Source: Caballeronia sp. BR00000012568055 (GTDB taxonomy: Bacteria; Pseudomonadota; Gammaproteobacteria; Burkholderiales; Burkholderiaceae). From it: DNA of 64,000 nucleotides. Each line of letters opens with the position of its first letter. Position 1 is the first letter of the stretch. This document shows positions 1 to 7,408 of the stretch, piece after piece. The stretch lies in assembly GCF_029439455.1 (NCBI RefSeq), contig NZ_JAQFVG010000075.1:116601-180600 (forward strand). Reading direction: 5' to 3'. The translations under genes were made by a program, and so were the position numbers. The notes under the pieces were generated by a model that was not told the DNA's origin, ran no database searches, and saw only the letters and a program-made list of their open reading frames with translations.

Positions 1-153
1 CGCGAGATCATCATCGACGAACTGGAGAAGGTGAAGGCGAGCGTCGGCACGGATCTGAAGTCATACGAGCGCGCCGCGAAAATCTTCGAAGAGATGTCAA
101 CGTCCGAGCGCTTCACGGACTTTCTGACGCTGCCGCTCTACGAAGAAATTTGA
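1..153 (+). CDS. aceB: Malate synthase A, C-terminal fragment
   Basis: Open from the first base of the window to a TGA at 151-153, so only the last 50 residues are visible. The tail ends in a stretch with F-T-D-F-L-T-L-P-L-Y, which resembles the C-terminus of malate synthase A (AceB type, F-x-D-F-L-T-L-P-x-Y). That enzyme condenses glyoxylate with acetyl-CoA in the glyoxylate shunt. The fragment contains no catalytic residues, so the identification rests only on the C-terminal signature. An intrinsic terminator starts 20 bases after the stop, so this is the last gene of its transcript. Confidence 0.7.
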   Translation, partial: REIIIDELEKVKASVGTDLKSYERAAKIFEEMSTSERFTDFLTLPLYEEI

Positions 154-173
154 CCTTCGCAAAGACGCACGAA

Positions 174-197
174 AAAACGGCCTTCGGGCCGTTTTCT
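174..197 (+). terminator. Intrinsic terminator after aceB
   Basis: Perfect 9-bp stem AAAACGGCC / GGCCGTTTT closed by a TTCG tetraloop, with the 3' arm running into a T-rich stretch. It is placed to end the aceB transcript. Confidence 0.85.
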
Positions 198-297
198 TAT
201 TGCGAGGCGCTCCGTGGATCGTGCATGTCGTATGCTAAATTGCGCATCGTCTTTTTAACGATTCAACCGTGGAGCGCACTCAGGTGCGAACGACAGC

Positions 298-561
298 ATG
301 AGCAATATCCAGCTCGATATCGAATGGACCGAAGCAGCAGAGCGCAAGATCGAAAAACTGATGCCGCGCAATGCCAGGAACAAGGACGATTATCTGGCGC
401 TGCCGCCGATCGAATGTCTGCCGATGGAAGGCGATGTGCTCTTTCTCGGGCCGTCGGGCAAGCAGCAGCCGTTTATCGTCGCGGAGCGTCAGTATCACCA
501 TGACGGCGACGCCGACTGGACCATCATCCTGATCCTCGACGTGCCGCACGAAACGCACTGA
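298..561 (+). CDS. Small conserved hypothetical protein (87 aa)
   Basis: I do not recognise a named family. The protein is acidic and soluble-looking, with no signal peptide or membrane segment. The C-terminal third (W-T-I-I-L-I-L-D) looks like a buried beta strand. Codon use follows the GC-rich third-position pattern of the neighbouring real genes, and the opposite-strand reading does not give a better protein. It starts with ATG. A clear Shine-Dalgarno sequence is not obvious: an AGG lies about 14 bases upstream. It stands alone between the aceB terminator and the convergent monooxygenase gene. No function can be assigned. Confidence 0.6.
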   Translation: MSNIQLDIEWTEAAERKIEKLMPRNARNKDDYLALPPIECLPMEGDVLFLGPSGKQQPFIVAERQYHHDGDADWTIILILDVPHETH

Positions 562-593
562 CGCGTTGTTTATCGTTATCGCTCAGTTATCAC

Positions 594-884
594 TCATAGG
601 ATCTTGGTCGCACGGCGCACTTCGCCGTGCTCGCACAGGTCCGGCATCTTGCTGCGGAAGCTCTGGATATGCGCCGACTTGCCGTGCTCCGCGAGCGTCG
701 CTTCGTTTTCCCAGCGTTCGACGAAGATAAAGCGGCGCGGCTCGTCGTTATCGCGATGCAAGTCGTATTGAAGCGCGCCTTTCTCTTTACGCGTCGGTTC
801 GACGTTGGCTTCCAGCACTTGCCGCAGTCCTTCTTCCCTACCCGGCTTTGCAACGAAAATAGCGACGACAGCGATTTCGGACAT
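594..884 (-). CDS. Antibiotic biosynthesis monooxygenase (ABM) domain protein
   Basis: A 96-residue single-domain protein of the ABM / YgiN dimeric alpha-beta-barrel family. Visible landmarks are the N-terminal strand V-V-A-I-F-V-A-K-P-G, the central Y-D-L-H-R-D-N-D region, and the strand R-F-I-F-V-E-R-W-E-N followed by the A-x-L-x-E-H motif typical of putative quinol monooxygenases. Members are small cofactor-independent oxygenases or quinone-handling enzymes, usually homodimers in the cytoplasm. Length matches the family. The start is ATG at 882-884. It is transcribed toward the small protein at 298-561. The substrate cannot be deduced from the sequence. Confidence 0.85.
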   Translation of the reverse strand: MSEIAVVAIFVAKPGREEGLRQVLEANVEPTRKEKGALQYDLHRDNDEPRRFIFVERWENEATLAEHGKSAHIQSFRSKMPDLCEHGEVRRATKIL

Positions 885-993
885 AACATGCTCCTCGTTT
901 TAGAAGTTGAAGCGAGAGCATAAACGCGTTGCCGTTTTAATGCCGCGCGCTTGCTCGCGCTTGGCTTTATGCCGCTAAAGACGTCGCCAAAAG

Positions 994-1022
994 AAAAAGC
1001 CCGCGTTCTGTGGAACGCGGGC
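994..1022 (-). terminator. Rho-independent terminator of the candidate RNA
   Basis: 10-bp perfect stem GCCCGCGTTC / GAACGCGGGC with loop TGTG, followed on the minus strand by TTTTTCTTTT. A-rich flanks on the other side make it potentially bidirectional. Confidence 0.75.
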
Positions 1023-1125
1023 AAAAACCGTCGCCCTACGAGGATAGGCGACGGGGCCACCGGGGTTCGCGCATACGCGAACCATGTTCTGTTTGTTCTG
1101 TGTGTGTCCTGTCCGCAGTTTGTGT
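994..1125 (-). ncRNA. Candidate small RNA with three stacked hairpins
   Basis: Read on the minus strand, three perfect hairpins follow one another: an 8-bp stem with a 4-nt loop (1083-1064), an 8-bp stem with an 11-nt loop (1054-1028), and a 10-bp GC stem with a 4-nt loop (1022-999). A run of five T residues (998-994) comes directly after, as in a Rho-independent terminator. No open reading frame with a ribosome site uses this strand. The 5' end is a guess: a weak promoter-like pair (TTGCGT, then TATTTG after 17 bases) lies upstream of about 1130. The alternative is a free-standing terminator plus two accidental stems. No known RNA family was recognised. Confidence 0.35.
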
Positions 1126-1317
1126 AGGCATACAAATAGTGTGCCGCTGTGGTGTACGCAATGTACTGTCTGGACCGCCCTTTCTTATAAGCTCTTGCGC
1201 ACATTGAGCGATAAAAAAGAATCCTCTGCGCAATTCGGGCGTGAGCGTCGCATTAGCGTGCATTACGGTTTCTTTCTAAATCTTTCCCGAAGAACTCGCA
1301 TGCGATGAAATAAGCGC

Positions 1318-1348
1318 AAAAAAAGCCGCCTCGCAAACGAGGCGGCTT
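1318..1348 (-). terminator. Terminator after bamC
   Basis: 11-bp perfect stem AAGCCGCCTCG / CGAGGCGGCTT with a 4-nt loop, followed on the minus strand by a run of seven T. It lies 47 bases beyond the bamC stop. Confidence 0.9.
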
Positions 1349-1395
1349 GTACGCGATGAAAACAGCAGACGCTTAAATCACGTTTAACGCATGGA

Positions 1396-2583
1396 TTAAC
1401 TGATTTGGTCGGCAAGCAAGGCCATGATCTGACGCGCTTGCGGAGACGCATCCGGCTGACCCTTGTCATCGACAATCGCCACGCGCGTCTGCTGTTCGGT
1501 GATAGCGCGCACGTTGACCTGATATTGCTTGGCGACCATTTCCTTGCGGCCGTGGAACACCTGGCTCCAGAAACCCTGCTCCGCCGATGTCTTGTCGTTC
1601 GGATCGACATAGCGCACGTAGTACACGCCCTTGGCGCGATCGCGATCGTCCACCGTGAAGTTCGCACGATCCAGCGCGATACCCACGCGCAGCCACGCAC
1701 GGTCATACGCCTCAGGCAGCGTCATTTCCGACGACGACGCCTCCGGCGCACGGTCGCTGCCGAGCTTGCCGCTGCTCGAATTCGCGACGTTCTGCGCCGC
1801 CACCGATGCAGCCTTCGCATCCGGCTTGGCCGACGATGCGCCCGCAGGCGCCGCCGCCAGCGCCACGCCCGGCGCGCCTGCATCCGTGTTACCCAGCGAG
1901 GACATCAGACGGCGCAGATATTCGTTTTCCAGCGCGGGATCGTTCGGACGCGCCTGCCATTGGCTGGAGTCATTGTTCACGCCGGTCAGCGCTTCACGCA
2001 TGCCCTTCTGGCTGACGAACACATAGGTGCCGCCATTCGGCGCGGCTTCCAGACGCGTACGGTACTTGTTGCGTTCGGCCGTGACATACGAGTTGCCAGT
2101 GGCCTTCGACAGCGTGTCGCGGATCAGGCCGTCGGAAATCTGCGGATGCGTTTCGTTCCAGTCGGTTTCCATCACGCCTTTATCGCGTGAATCGACCACC
2201 AGCAGAAAGCCTTGTTCCTGCCAGAAACGGCGGATTTGCGGCCAGACCTGATCCGGCGTCTTGCCGTCGATCACCAGCCAGCGCTCGGCGCCGTCACGCT
2301 GAATATGCATGCCCGAGACGGGCGGCACAACGGTCGGCAAGGTGGGCGCGACCTGCTGCACCTGCTGCAAACCGGACAAGGTCGCCTGACCGCCTTGCGG
2401 CGCGAGCGAGCGCTGGTCCGATGCCTCGTCGAGGAAATTGGGGGGAACCGCGAGAGACGCCTCTTTCGCGCGGCCATCGCTTTTGTAGTTGATCGCGTCA
2501 GACGACGAAGTACCGCAGCCTGCCACGATTCCGGCGACCGCAAACAACGCGGCCACCCGCTTGGTTACACGAAATTCTGTCAT
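1396..2583 (-). CDS. bamC: Outer membrane assembly lipoprotein BamC
   Basis: A 395-residue lipoprotein of the NlpB/BamC family, an accessory subunit of the BAM complex that inserts beta-barrel proteins into the outer membrane. The start at 2583 gives a short N-terminus with hydrophobic segment and lipobox V-A-G-C, so the mature protein starts at that Cys. A low-complexity N-terminal linker follows, as in BamC. Two helix-grip-like domains come next: the first around residues 95-200 with W-L-V-I-D-G-K-T-P-D-Q-V-W-P, the second around 290-390 with A-W-L-R-V-G-I-A-L-D-R. An Ala/Ser-rich linker joins them. In E. coli bamC follows dapA; here 434 bases of non-coding DNA precede it, so it probably has its own promoter. 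A strong terminator follows. Confidence 0.9.
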   Translation of the reverse strand: MTEFRVTKRVAALFAVAGIVAGCGTSSSDAINYKSDGRAKEASLAVPPNFLDEASDQRSLAPQGGQATLSGLQQVQQVAPTLPTVVPPVSGMHIQRDGAERWLVIDGKTPDQVWPQIRRFWQEQGFLLVVDSRDKGVMETDWNETHPQISDGLIRDTLSKATGNSYVTAERNKYRTRLEAAPNGGTYVFVSQKGMREALTGVNNDSSQWQARPNDPALENEYLRRLMSSLGNTDAGAPGVALAAAPAGASSAKPDAKAASVAAQNVANSSSGKLGSDRAPEASSSEMTLPEAYDRAWLRVGIALDRANFTVDDRDRAKGVYYVRYVDPNDKTSAEQGFWSQVFHGRKEMVAKQYQVNVRAITEQQTRVAIVDDKGQPDASPQARQIMALLADQIS

Positions 2584-3017
2584 GTCTGGAAAGTCCTTCC
2601 GCAACGCCACGGCGGTTCTTCCGTGGATCAACCCGGCATTTTACCGGTCCCGCGCTTCGCCGTGCAAAAAGAGGGGCAAGCGGCGCAATTCGCACGATGT
2701 CGCTGCATCGAATTCGCCTTGCTGCCATTCGCCAGCGAAGTGCAAAAGCAGTCTGCCTATACTTAGGATAATTCAAAAGATAGTCTTATCTTATTCGATG
2801 CCACTCGCGACAAATTGACAATTTATGACATGTTCCGAAGATGGCAATTTCAGCTTTCAAATTTCGTAACACGCTGTTTTTGCTGGTCTTTTTTGACAAA
2901 ACTCGCAACATCGCCGCCCGGGCGTCAGCTTTTTCCCGCACATCTTTTTCGTTCGGATTCGTCCTAAAATCCGCCATCTCATAAATAAGAAGATTCACAC
3001 ACAGGACGAGGGCTGCA
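2584..3017. other. 434-bp divergent intergenic region (bamC / DUF2844)
   Basis: AT-rich by the standards of the window, lying between two divergent transcription units, and therefore the likely site of both promoters. TTGACA hexamers occur at 2815-2820 and 2893-2898 on the plus strand, but neither has a good -10 at 17 bases, so I do not assign a promoter. No gene with a ribosome site is visible in it. Confidence 0.6.
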
Positions 3018-3488
3018 ATGAATATCGTAAGAAATCCTAAGCAAATTCCTCCGCTGCTGCGGATGGCGATGGCCGCATCGCTGGTGGCGAGTACGGCCTG
3101 CCACGCGCAACTCGGCTCGACATTCAACGCCGTCGCCATTTCGAGCGATGCCGTCGCGCATCACGCGCAAGGCGGGCTGCTCAATTACCGCGAAACCACC
3201 GACGCGAACGGCATCGTCGTGCATCAATACGTCGATTCGAGCGGCACGGTGTACGCCGTGACCTGGCGCGGCCCCGCGATGCCCGATGTGCAATCGCTGC
3301 TCGGCACGTACTTTCAGCGCTTCGCGACGGGCGCGAGCGCATCGGCGGGCGCGGTGGGACTGCATGCCGCGCGCGTCGCGGATGGCGATCTCGTGGTCGA
3401 GAACCAGATGCGGCTGCGCGAGTTCAGCGGACGCGCGTGGCTGGTGAGCGCGCTGCCGGCGGGTGTATCGACCGCTGATATTCAATAA
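3018..3488 (+). CDS. DUF2844 family secreted protein
   Basis: 156 residues with a classical signal peptide: basic start, hydrophobic stretch around residues 16-28, probable cleavage after C-H-A. The mature part matches the DUF2844 family known from Burkholderiales: Y-R-E-T-x-D-A-N-G near the N-terminus, then H-Q-Y-V-D-S-S-G-T-V-Y-A-V-T-W-R-G-P-x-x-P-D, then L-L-G-T-Y-F. Function is unknown. It lies 16 bases upstream of the DUF3443 gene on the same strand, and the two families are commonly found as neighbours, so a shared function at the cell envelope is likely. ATG start at 3018. A purine-rich stretch (GGACGAGGG) at 3003-3011 can serve as ribosome site. Confidence 0.85.
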   Translation: MNIVRNPKQIPPLLRMAMAASLVASTACHAQLGSTFNAVAISSDAVAHHAQGGLLNYRETTDANGIVVHQYVDSSGTVYAVTWRGPAMPDVQSLLGTYFQRFATGASASAGAVGLHAARVADGDLVVENQMRLREFSGRAWLVSALPAGVSTADIQ

Positions 3489-3504
3489 AGCGGGAGAAAA
3501 CGAC

Positions 3505-4785
3505 ATGACCATCCGCACCTTTATTTCGATGATCGCCCTCTCCTGCGCGCTCGCTGCCTGTGGCGGAGGCGGAGGCAGCACGCAGAACACGAGCACGCCC
3601 GCGCCCGCCGCGCCTGCCTCCGCGAGCGCGCCAGGGACGGCAAGCGCGCCCTTGAGCGCGAGCGCACCGACCGCCGCGAGCACCACGAGCACCACCGTTC
3701 CTCAATCGACGACGCCGAACGTACAAGCCGTCCAGGTCACAAGCACGGCCACCGGCACGCGCAACATGCTGCAAACGAGCGTGACCATTTGCGTGCCCGG
3801 CACGAACAACTGCCAGACCATCAACAACATTCAGGTCGATACCGGCTCGCAGGGTCTGCGTGTGCTCGCATCGGCGCTGAATTCGTCGATTGCGCTGCCG
3901 CAGGTGCAAACCGCGTCGGGCGCGGGCGCGGGCGAATGCGCTTCGTTCGGTACGGGCTACACGTGGGGCGCGGTGCGTCAGGCCGATGTACGCATGGCCG
4001 GCCAGGTCGCCGCATCGACGTCGATACAAGTAATCGCGGATTCCGCCACCGGCAGCGCCCCGACCGACTGCACCCAATCCGGCCTGCCGATGCTCAACGC
4101 CACCAGCCTGCGCGGCAACGGCATTCTCGGCGTCGGACCGTTCACGGCGGATTGCGGCGCGGGCTGCGCGTCCACCGCGATGCCGCGCTGGTACTACGCC
4201 TGCAACGGCAGCAGTTGCACCAATAGCGCGCTTGCCGCCGCGCAGCAGGTGACCAATCCCATCGCCAACTTTCCCGCCGATAACAACGGCGTGCTGATCG
4301 AACTGCCCGCGGTTCCGGCGACGGGTGCATCGACGGTGGCCGGGACCATGACCTTCGGTATCGGGTCGCAGGCGAACAACCTGCTCGGCTCGGCGACGGT
4401 GCTGAAATCGAACTCGCTGACGGGCTATGTATCGACGAGTTTCAGCGGCAGCGCGTACGCATCGAGCTTTATCGACAGCGGATCGAACGGCATGTTCTTT
4501 CCTTCAACGACGCTCACGAAATGCGGCGTGTGGTATTGCCCCGCCACGCAACAGGCGCTGAACGCGACCATCAACTCGTCGAGCGGCGCGACAACGGTGG
4601 TCGCATTCAACGTCGGCACATCGACCACGCTGATATCGACCGGCAACTTTGCGTTCAACAATCTCGCCGGCAGCGCGAACGGTTACTTCGATTGGGGCTT
4701 GCCGTTCTTTTTCGGACGCCGCGTATTCACCGCGCTCGAAGGCCGCGTGACGCCCGCGGGCAACGGGCCGTACTACGCGTTCTAG
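3505..4785 (+). CDS. DUF3443 lipoprotein with pepsin-like aspartic protease architecture
   Basis: 426 residues. The start at 3505 is chosen because it gives a short lipoprotein signal with lipobox L-A-A-C (Cys19). A Gly/Ala/Ser/Thr-rich linker runs to about residue 75. The body is assigned to DUF3443 (function unknown), but it shows the ordered landmarks of A1-family pepsins. These are V-D-T-G-S (Asp112); a flap-like F-G-T-G-x-x-x-G at 148-155 followed by D-V; G-I-L-G-V-G at 206-211; M-T-F-G at 282-285; a second I-D-S-G-S (Asp324); and a C-terminal W-G-L-P-F-F-F-G-R-R-V-F from 397. Both catalytic-type aspartates are present. The pepsin flap Tyr is Phe148 here. Several paired cysteines fit an exported protein. 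Family membership is recognised; protease homology is my inference from motif order. It is in an operon with the DUF2844 gene and is followed by a terminator. Confidence 0.8.
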   Translation: MTIRTFISMIALSCALAACGGGGGSTQNTSTPAPAAPASASAPGTASAPLSASAPTAASTTSTTVPQSTTPNVQAVQVTSTATGTRNMLQTSVTICVPGTNNCQTINNIQVDTGSQGLRVLASALNSSIALPQVQTASGAGAGECASFGTGYTWGAVRQADVRMAGQVAASTSIQVIADSATGSAPTDCTQSGLPMLNATSLRGNGILGVGPFTADCGAGCASTAMPRWYYACNGSSCTNSALAAAQQVTNPIANFPADNNGVLIELPAVPATGASTVAGTMTFGIGSQANNLLGSATVLKSNSLTGYVSTSFSGSAYASSFIDSGSNGMFFPSTTLTKCGVWYCPATQQALNATINSSSGATTVVAFNVGTSTTLISTGNFAFNNLAGSANGYFDWGLPFFFGRRVFTALEGRVTPAGNGPYYAF

Positions 4786-4796
4786 TTCTGAAAAGC

Positions 4797-4835
4797 AAAA
4801 AGCCGTCGCCCGCAAACCACGAGCGACGGCTTTTC
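4797..4835. terminator. Bidirectional terminator between DUF3443 and pcaC
   Basis: 9-bp stem AGCCGTCGC / GCGACGGCT (4801-4809 with 4823-4831) flanked by A-runs on the left and T-runs on the right. It serves the two convergent transcripts. Confidence 0.85.
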
Positions 4836-4850
4836 TCGAAGTAAAGCAGC

Positions 4851-5234
4851 TTAAGCCTTGCTCTCTTCGTCAAAAATCTTCTGCGCCAGATGAAAGGCAG
4901 AATTCGCGGCCGGCACGCCGCAATACACCGCCGTCTGCAACAGCACTTCCTTGATCTGATCCTGCGTCACGCCGTTGTTCTTGGCCGCGCGCAAATGCAG
5001 CGCGAGTTCCTCGCTGCGATTGAGCGCCACCATCATCGCGATAGTGATCAGGCTGCGCGTGTGGCGCGGCAAGCCCTCGCGCGTCCAGATTTCGCCCCAT
5101 GCGTAGCGCGTGATGAAGTTCTGGAACTCGGTCGTCAGTTCGGTGCGATTGGCAAGCGAGCGGTCCACGTGCGCATCCGACAGCACCGCGCGGCGCACCT
5201 GCATGCCGGCTTCGTAGCGTTCGTCATCGGTCAT
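4851..5234 (-). CDS. pcaC: 4-carboxymuconolactone decarboxylase PcaC
   Basis: 127 residues, the usual length of a stand-alone PcaC. It converts gamma-carboxymuconolactone to beta-ketoadipate enol-lactone and CO2 in the protocatechuate branch. The AhpD-like/CMD fold is seen in R-Y-A-W-G-E-I-W-x-R-x-G-L, L-I-T-I-A-M-M-V-A-L-N-R and H-L-R-A-A-x-N-N-G-V-T, followed by E-V-L-L-Q-T-A-V-Y-C-G-V-P-A-A. It is the last gene of the pcaIJFBDC operon. Its ATG directly abuts the pcaD stop with no spacer, implying translational coupling. A bidirectional terminator follows. Confidence 0.95.
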   Translation of the reverse strand: MTDDERYEAGMQVRRAVLSDAHVDRSLANRTELTTEFQNFITRYAWGEIWTREGLPRHTRSLITIAMMVALNRSEELALHLRAAKNNGVTQDQIKEVLLQTAVYCGVPAANSAFHLAQKIFDEESKA

Positions 5235-6026
5235 TTAGCGTTCTCCCAGAAAGTCGAGCACGGTGCGCGTGTATTCATCGCGCTTTTCGATGTTCGACAG
5301 ATGCGCCGCATCCAGTTCGACATAACGCGCGCCTTCGATATAAGCCGCCAGTTCGCGCCCTTGCTCCGCCGTGGTCGATAGATCGTGCGTGCCGGAAATC
5401 ACCAGCACGGGCAGCTTGATGGTCTTGGCTTCGTCGCGCAGGTCGGCGTCGCGGATGGCTTCGCAGTTGGACGCGTAGCCGTCGCCCGAAGTGTGACGGA
5501 ACACGTCGCGGATATTCGACAACCCGATCTGCTCGCGCTCGATAAACGGCGCGGTGAACCAGCGCGCGATCACGGCATCGGTCAAGGCGGGCATGCCGCC
5601 CGGTTCGCGCGCTTTCGCGGCGCGCGGCGTCCACACGGCATCCGATCCGATCAGCGCAGCAGTGTTCGTCAGCGCGACGCGCGTAAAACGCTGCGGATGA
5701 CGCGCCGCCAGTCCGATGCCGGTCAGCCCGCCCATCGACAAGCCGCAATAGTTCGCGCGCTCGATTTTCAGATGGTCCATCAGCCCGATCACGTCGCCGA
5801 TAAGCTGGTCGATGGTGTATGGACCTTGCGGCGCGTCGGAATGACCGTGGCCGCGCGTGTCGTAGCGCAACACGCGATACTGCTTCGCGAACGCCTCGAT
5901 ATTCGGCGACCACATCGAAATGTCCGCGCCGAGCGAGTTGGACAGCACGAGCCACGGCGCATTCTCGCCCGTCGTGACGTCGATGCGATAGTGAATCCGG
6001 GTGCCGTTGACGGCAGCGTATGGCAT
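5235..6026 (-). CDS. pcaD: 3-oxoadipate enol-lactonase PcaD
   Basis: 263-residue alpha/beta hydrolase that opens beta-ketoadipate enol-lactone to beta-ketoadipate. The start at 6026 gives M-P-Y-A-A-V-N-G, typical of PcaD; a longer reading upstream overlaps pcaB and is rejected. Features: oxyanion region S-N-S-L-G-A, R-Y-D-T-R-G-H-G-H-S near residue 54, nucleophile elbow G-L-S-M-G-G (Ser97), acid Asp in I-S-G-T-H-D, and catalytic His in D-A-A-H-L-S-N near the C-terminus. Four bases separate it from pcaB and none from pcaC, so it is embedded in a tightly packed operon. Confidence 0.95.
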   Translation of the reverse strand: MPYAAVNGTRIHYRIDVTTGENAPWLVLSNSLGADISMWSPNIEAFAKQYRVLRYDTRGHGHSDAPQGPYTIDQLIGDVIGLMDHLKIERANYCGLSMGGLTGIGLAARHPQRFTRVALTNTAALIGSDAVWTPRAAKAREPGGMPALTDAVIARWFTAPFIEREQIGLSNIRDVFRHTSGDGYASNCEAIRDADLRDEAKTIKLPVLVISGTHDLSTTAEQGRELAAYIEGARYVELDAAHLSNIEKRDEYTRTVLDFLGER

Positions 6027-6030
6027 GTTC

Positions 6031-7404
6031 TTAGCGCTCCTGTTGTTTCGCGTGCTGTTTCGATTGTGCGATGGCCGCATCGACGAAAGCTTGCGCCTGG
6101 CCGACGTAATTCGCCGGATCGAGCAGTGCGTGCAGTTGATCGCGCGACAGATGGCGCATGACGGTTTCGTTGGCGGCGAGGGCATCGAACAGCGTGGTGC
6201 CGTTCGCCACCGACGCCTTCGATGCGCCTTCCACCAGCTTGTGCGCATCCATCCGGCCGATGGCGTCGCCGAGCGCGAGCATGACCGCTTCGCCGAGCAC
6301 GAGGCCGTTGGTGACGTCGAGATTCTTCTTCAGGCGTTCGACGTTGATTTCCATCGACGGCACGATCGCCAGCATGTTCGACAGCGCGCCCGCCGTGAGA
6401 CGCGCGAGATCGGGCAGCGCTTCCCATTCCGCCTGCCAGCCGCCGAGCGCGCGTTCGTGCTCCTGAACCATGCCCGCGAAAATCGTCGCGACAAGGTTCG
6501 GTGCGCGCGTCGCTGCGGTCAAAACCGCCGCACAACCGACCGGATTGCGCTTGTGCGGCATGGTCGATGAACCGCCCTTGCCTGCCGCCGCCGGTTCGGC
6601 CACTTCGCCGAGTTCGGTCTGCATCATCAGCGAGATATCGCGGGCGATTTTGCCGAGCGTGCCGCTCAACATGCCGAGAAACGACGCGCTTTCCGCGATG
6701 CGATCACGTTGCGTATGCCACGGCAACGCGGGCAGTTGAAGCCCGAGATCGTCGGCAAGCGATTGCGCGACCGGAAGCGCCTTGTCTCGCAGACTGGCGA
6801 GCGTGCCCGCCGCGCCGCCGAATTGCAGCACGAGCGCGCGCGCTTTCAGTTCGCTTAATCGCGCACGATGCCGCGTAACCGCATCCAGCCACTGCGCGAA
6901 CTTCAGACCGAGCGTGATCGGCAGCGCCTGTTGCAGCCAGGTGCGCCCGATCATCGGCGTTTGCTTGTGATGTTCGGCTTGCCTGACGAGCGCGTTCGAA
7001 AGCGCAAGCAATTCGGCATCGATCAGATCGAGTGCGGCGCGCAATTGCAGCACGACGCCCGTATCGATGATGTCCTGACTCGTCGCGCCCCAATGCACGT
7101 ATTTCGCGGCTTCCGCATCCTTCGCTTTCACGACGGCCGTGAGTTGCTTGACGAGCGGAATCGCGAGATTGCCGCCCGCGGCCGCGCCGATCATCAACGC
7201 ATCGGCGTCGATGTGGTTGGCTTTGCACGCGGCGACGATCGCGTCCACCGCGTTCGACGGAATCACCCCATGCATCGCCGATGCGCGCGCCAACGCGGCT
7301 TCGACATCGAGCATGGCCTGAACGGTCACGCGCGGCGACCAGATCTCGTTCGCGGCTGCATTGCCGCAAATGAGATCGGTCAACCTTCCGGTCGATGAAA
7401 ACAT
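6031..7404 (-). CDS. pcaB: 3-carboxy-cis,cis-muconate cycloisomerase PcaB
   Basis: 457-residue member of the fumarase/aspartase superfamily. It cyclises beta-carboxymuconate to gamma-carboxymuconolactone. The superfamily signature G-S-S-T-M-P-H-K-R-N-P is intact, as are H-W-G-A-T-S-Q-D and G-R-T-W-L-Q-Q-A-L-P. The start at 7404 (M-F-S-S-T-G-R-L) is preferred over an upstream one because it leaves a 4-base gap to pcaF instead of an overlap. Order and spacing within the pca operon support the assignment over the related adenylosuccinate lyase and CatB-type enzymes. Confidence 0.94.
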   Translation of the reverse strand: MFSSTGRLTDLICGNAAANEIWSPRVTVQAMLDVEAALARASAMHGVIPSNAVDAIVAACKANHIDADALMIGAAAGGNLAIPLVKQLTAVVKAKDAEAAKYVHWGATSQDIIDTGVVLQLRAALDLIDAELLALSNALVRQAEHHKQTPMIGRTWLQQALPITLGLKFAQWLDAVTRHRARLSELKARALVLQFGGAAGTLASLRDKALPVAQSLADDLGLQLPALPWHTQRDRIAESASFLGMLSGTLGKIARDISLMMQTELGEVAEPAAAGKGGSSTMPHKRNPVGCAAVLTAATRAPNLVATIFAGMVQEHERALGGWQAEWEALPDLARLTAGALSNMLAIVPSMEINVERLKKNLDVTNGLVLGEAVMLALGDAIGRMDAHKLVEGASKASVANGTTLFDALAANETVMRHLSRDQLHALLDPANYVGQAQAFVDAAIAQSKQHAKQQER

Positions 7405-7408
7405 GCCG

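Larger units (their letters stand above)
885..1395. other. 511-bp intergenic region
   Basis: No convincing protein-coding gene. It holds three consecutive perfect hairpins (999-1022, 1028-1054, 1064-1083) treated below as a candidate RNA, and the bamC terminator at 1318-1348. The stretch 1126-1317 is comparatively AT-rich, and I see no further structure in it. Confidence 0.7.
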
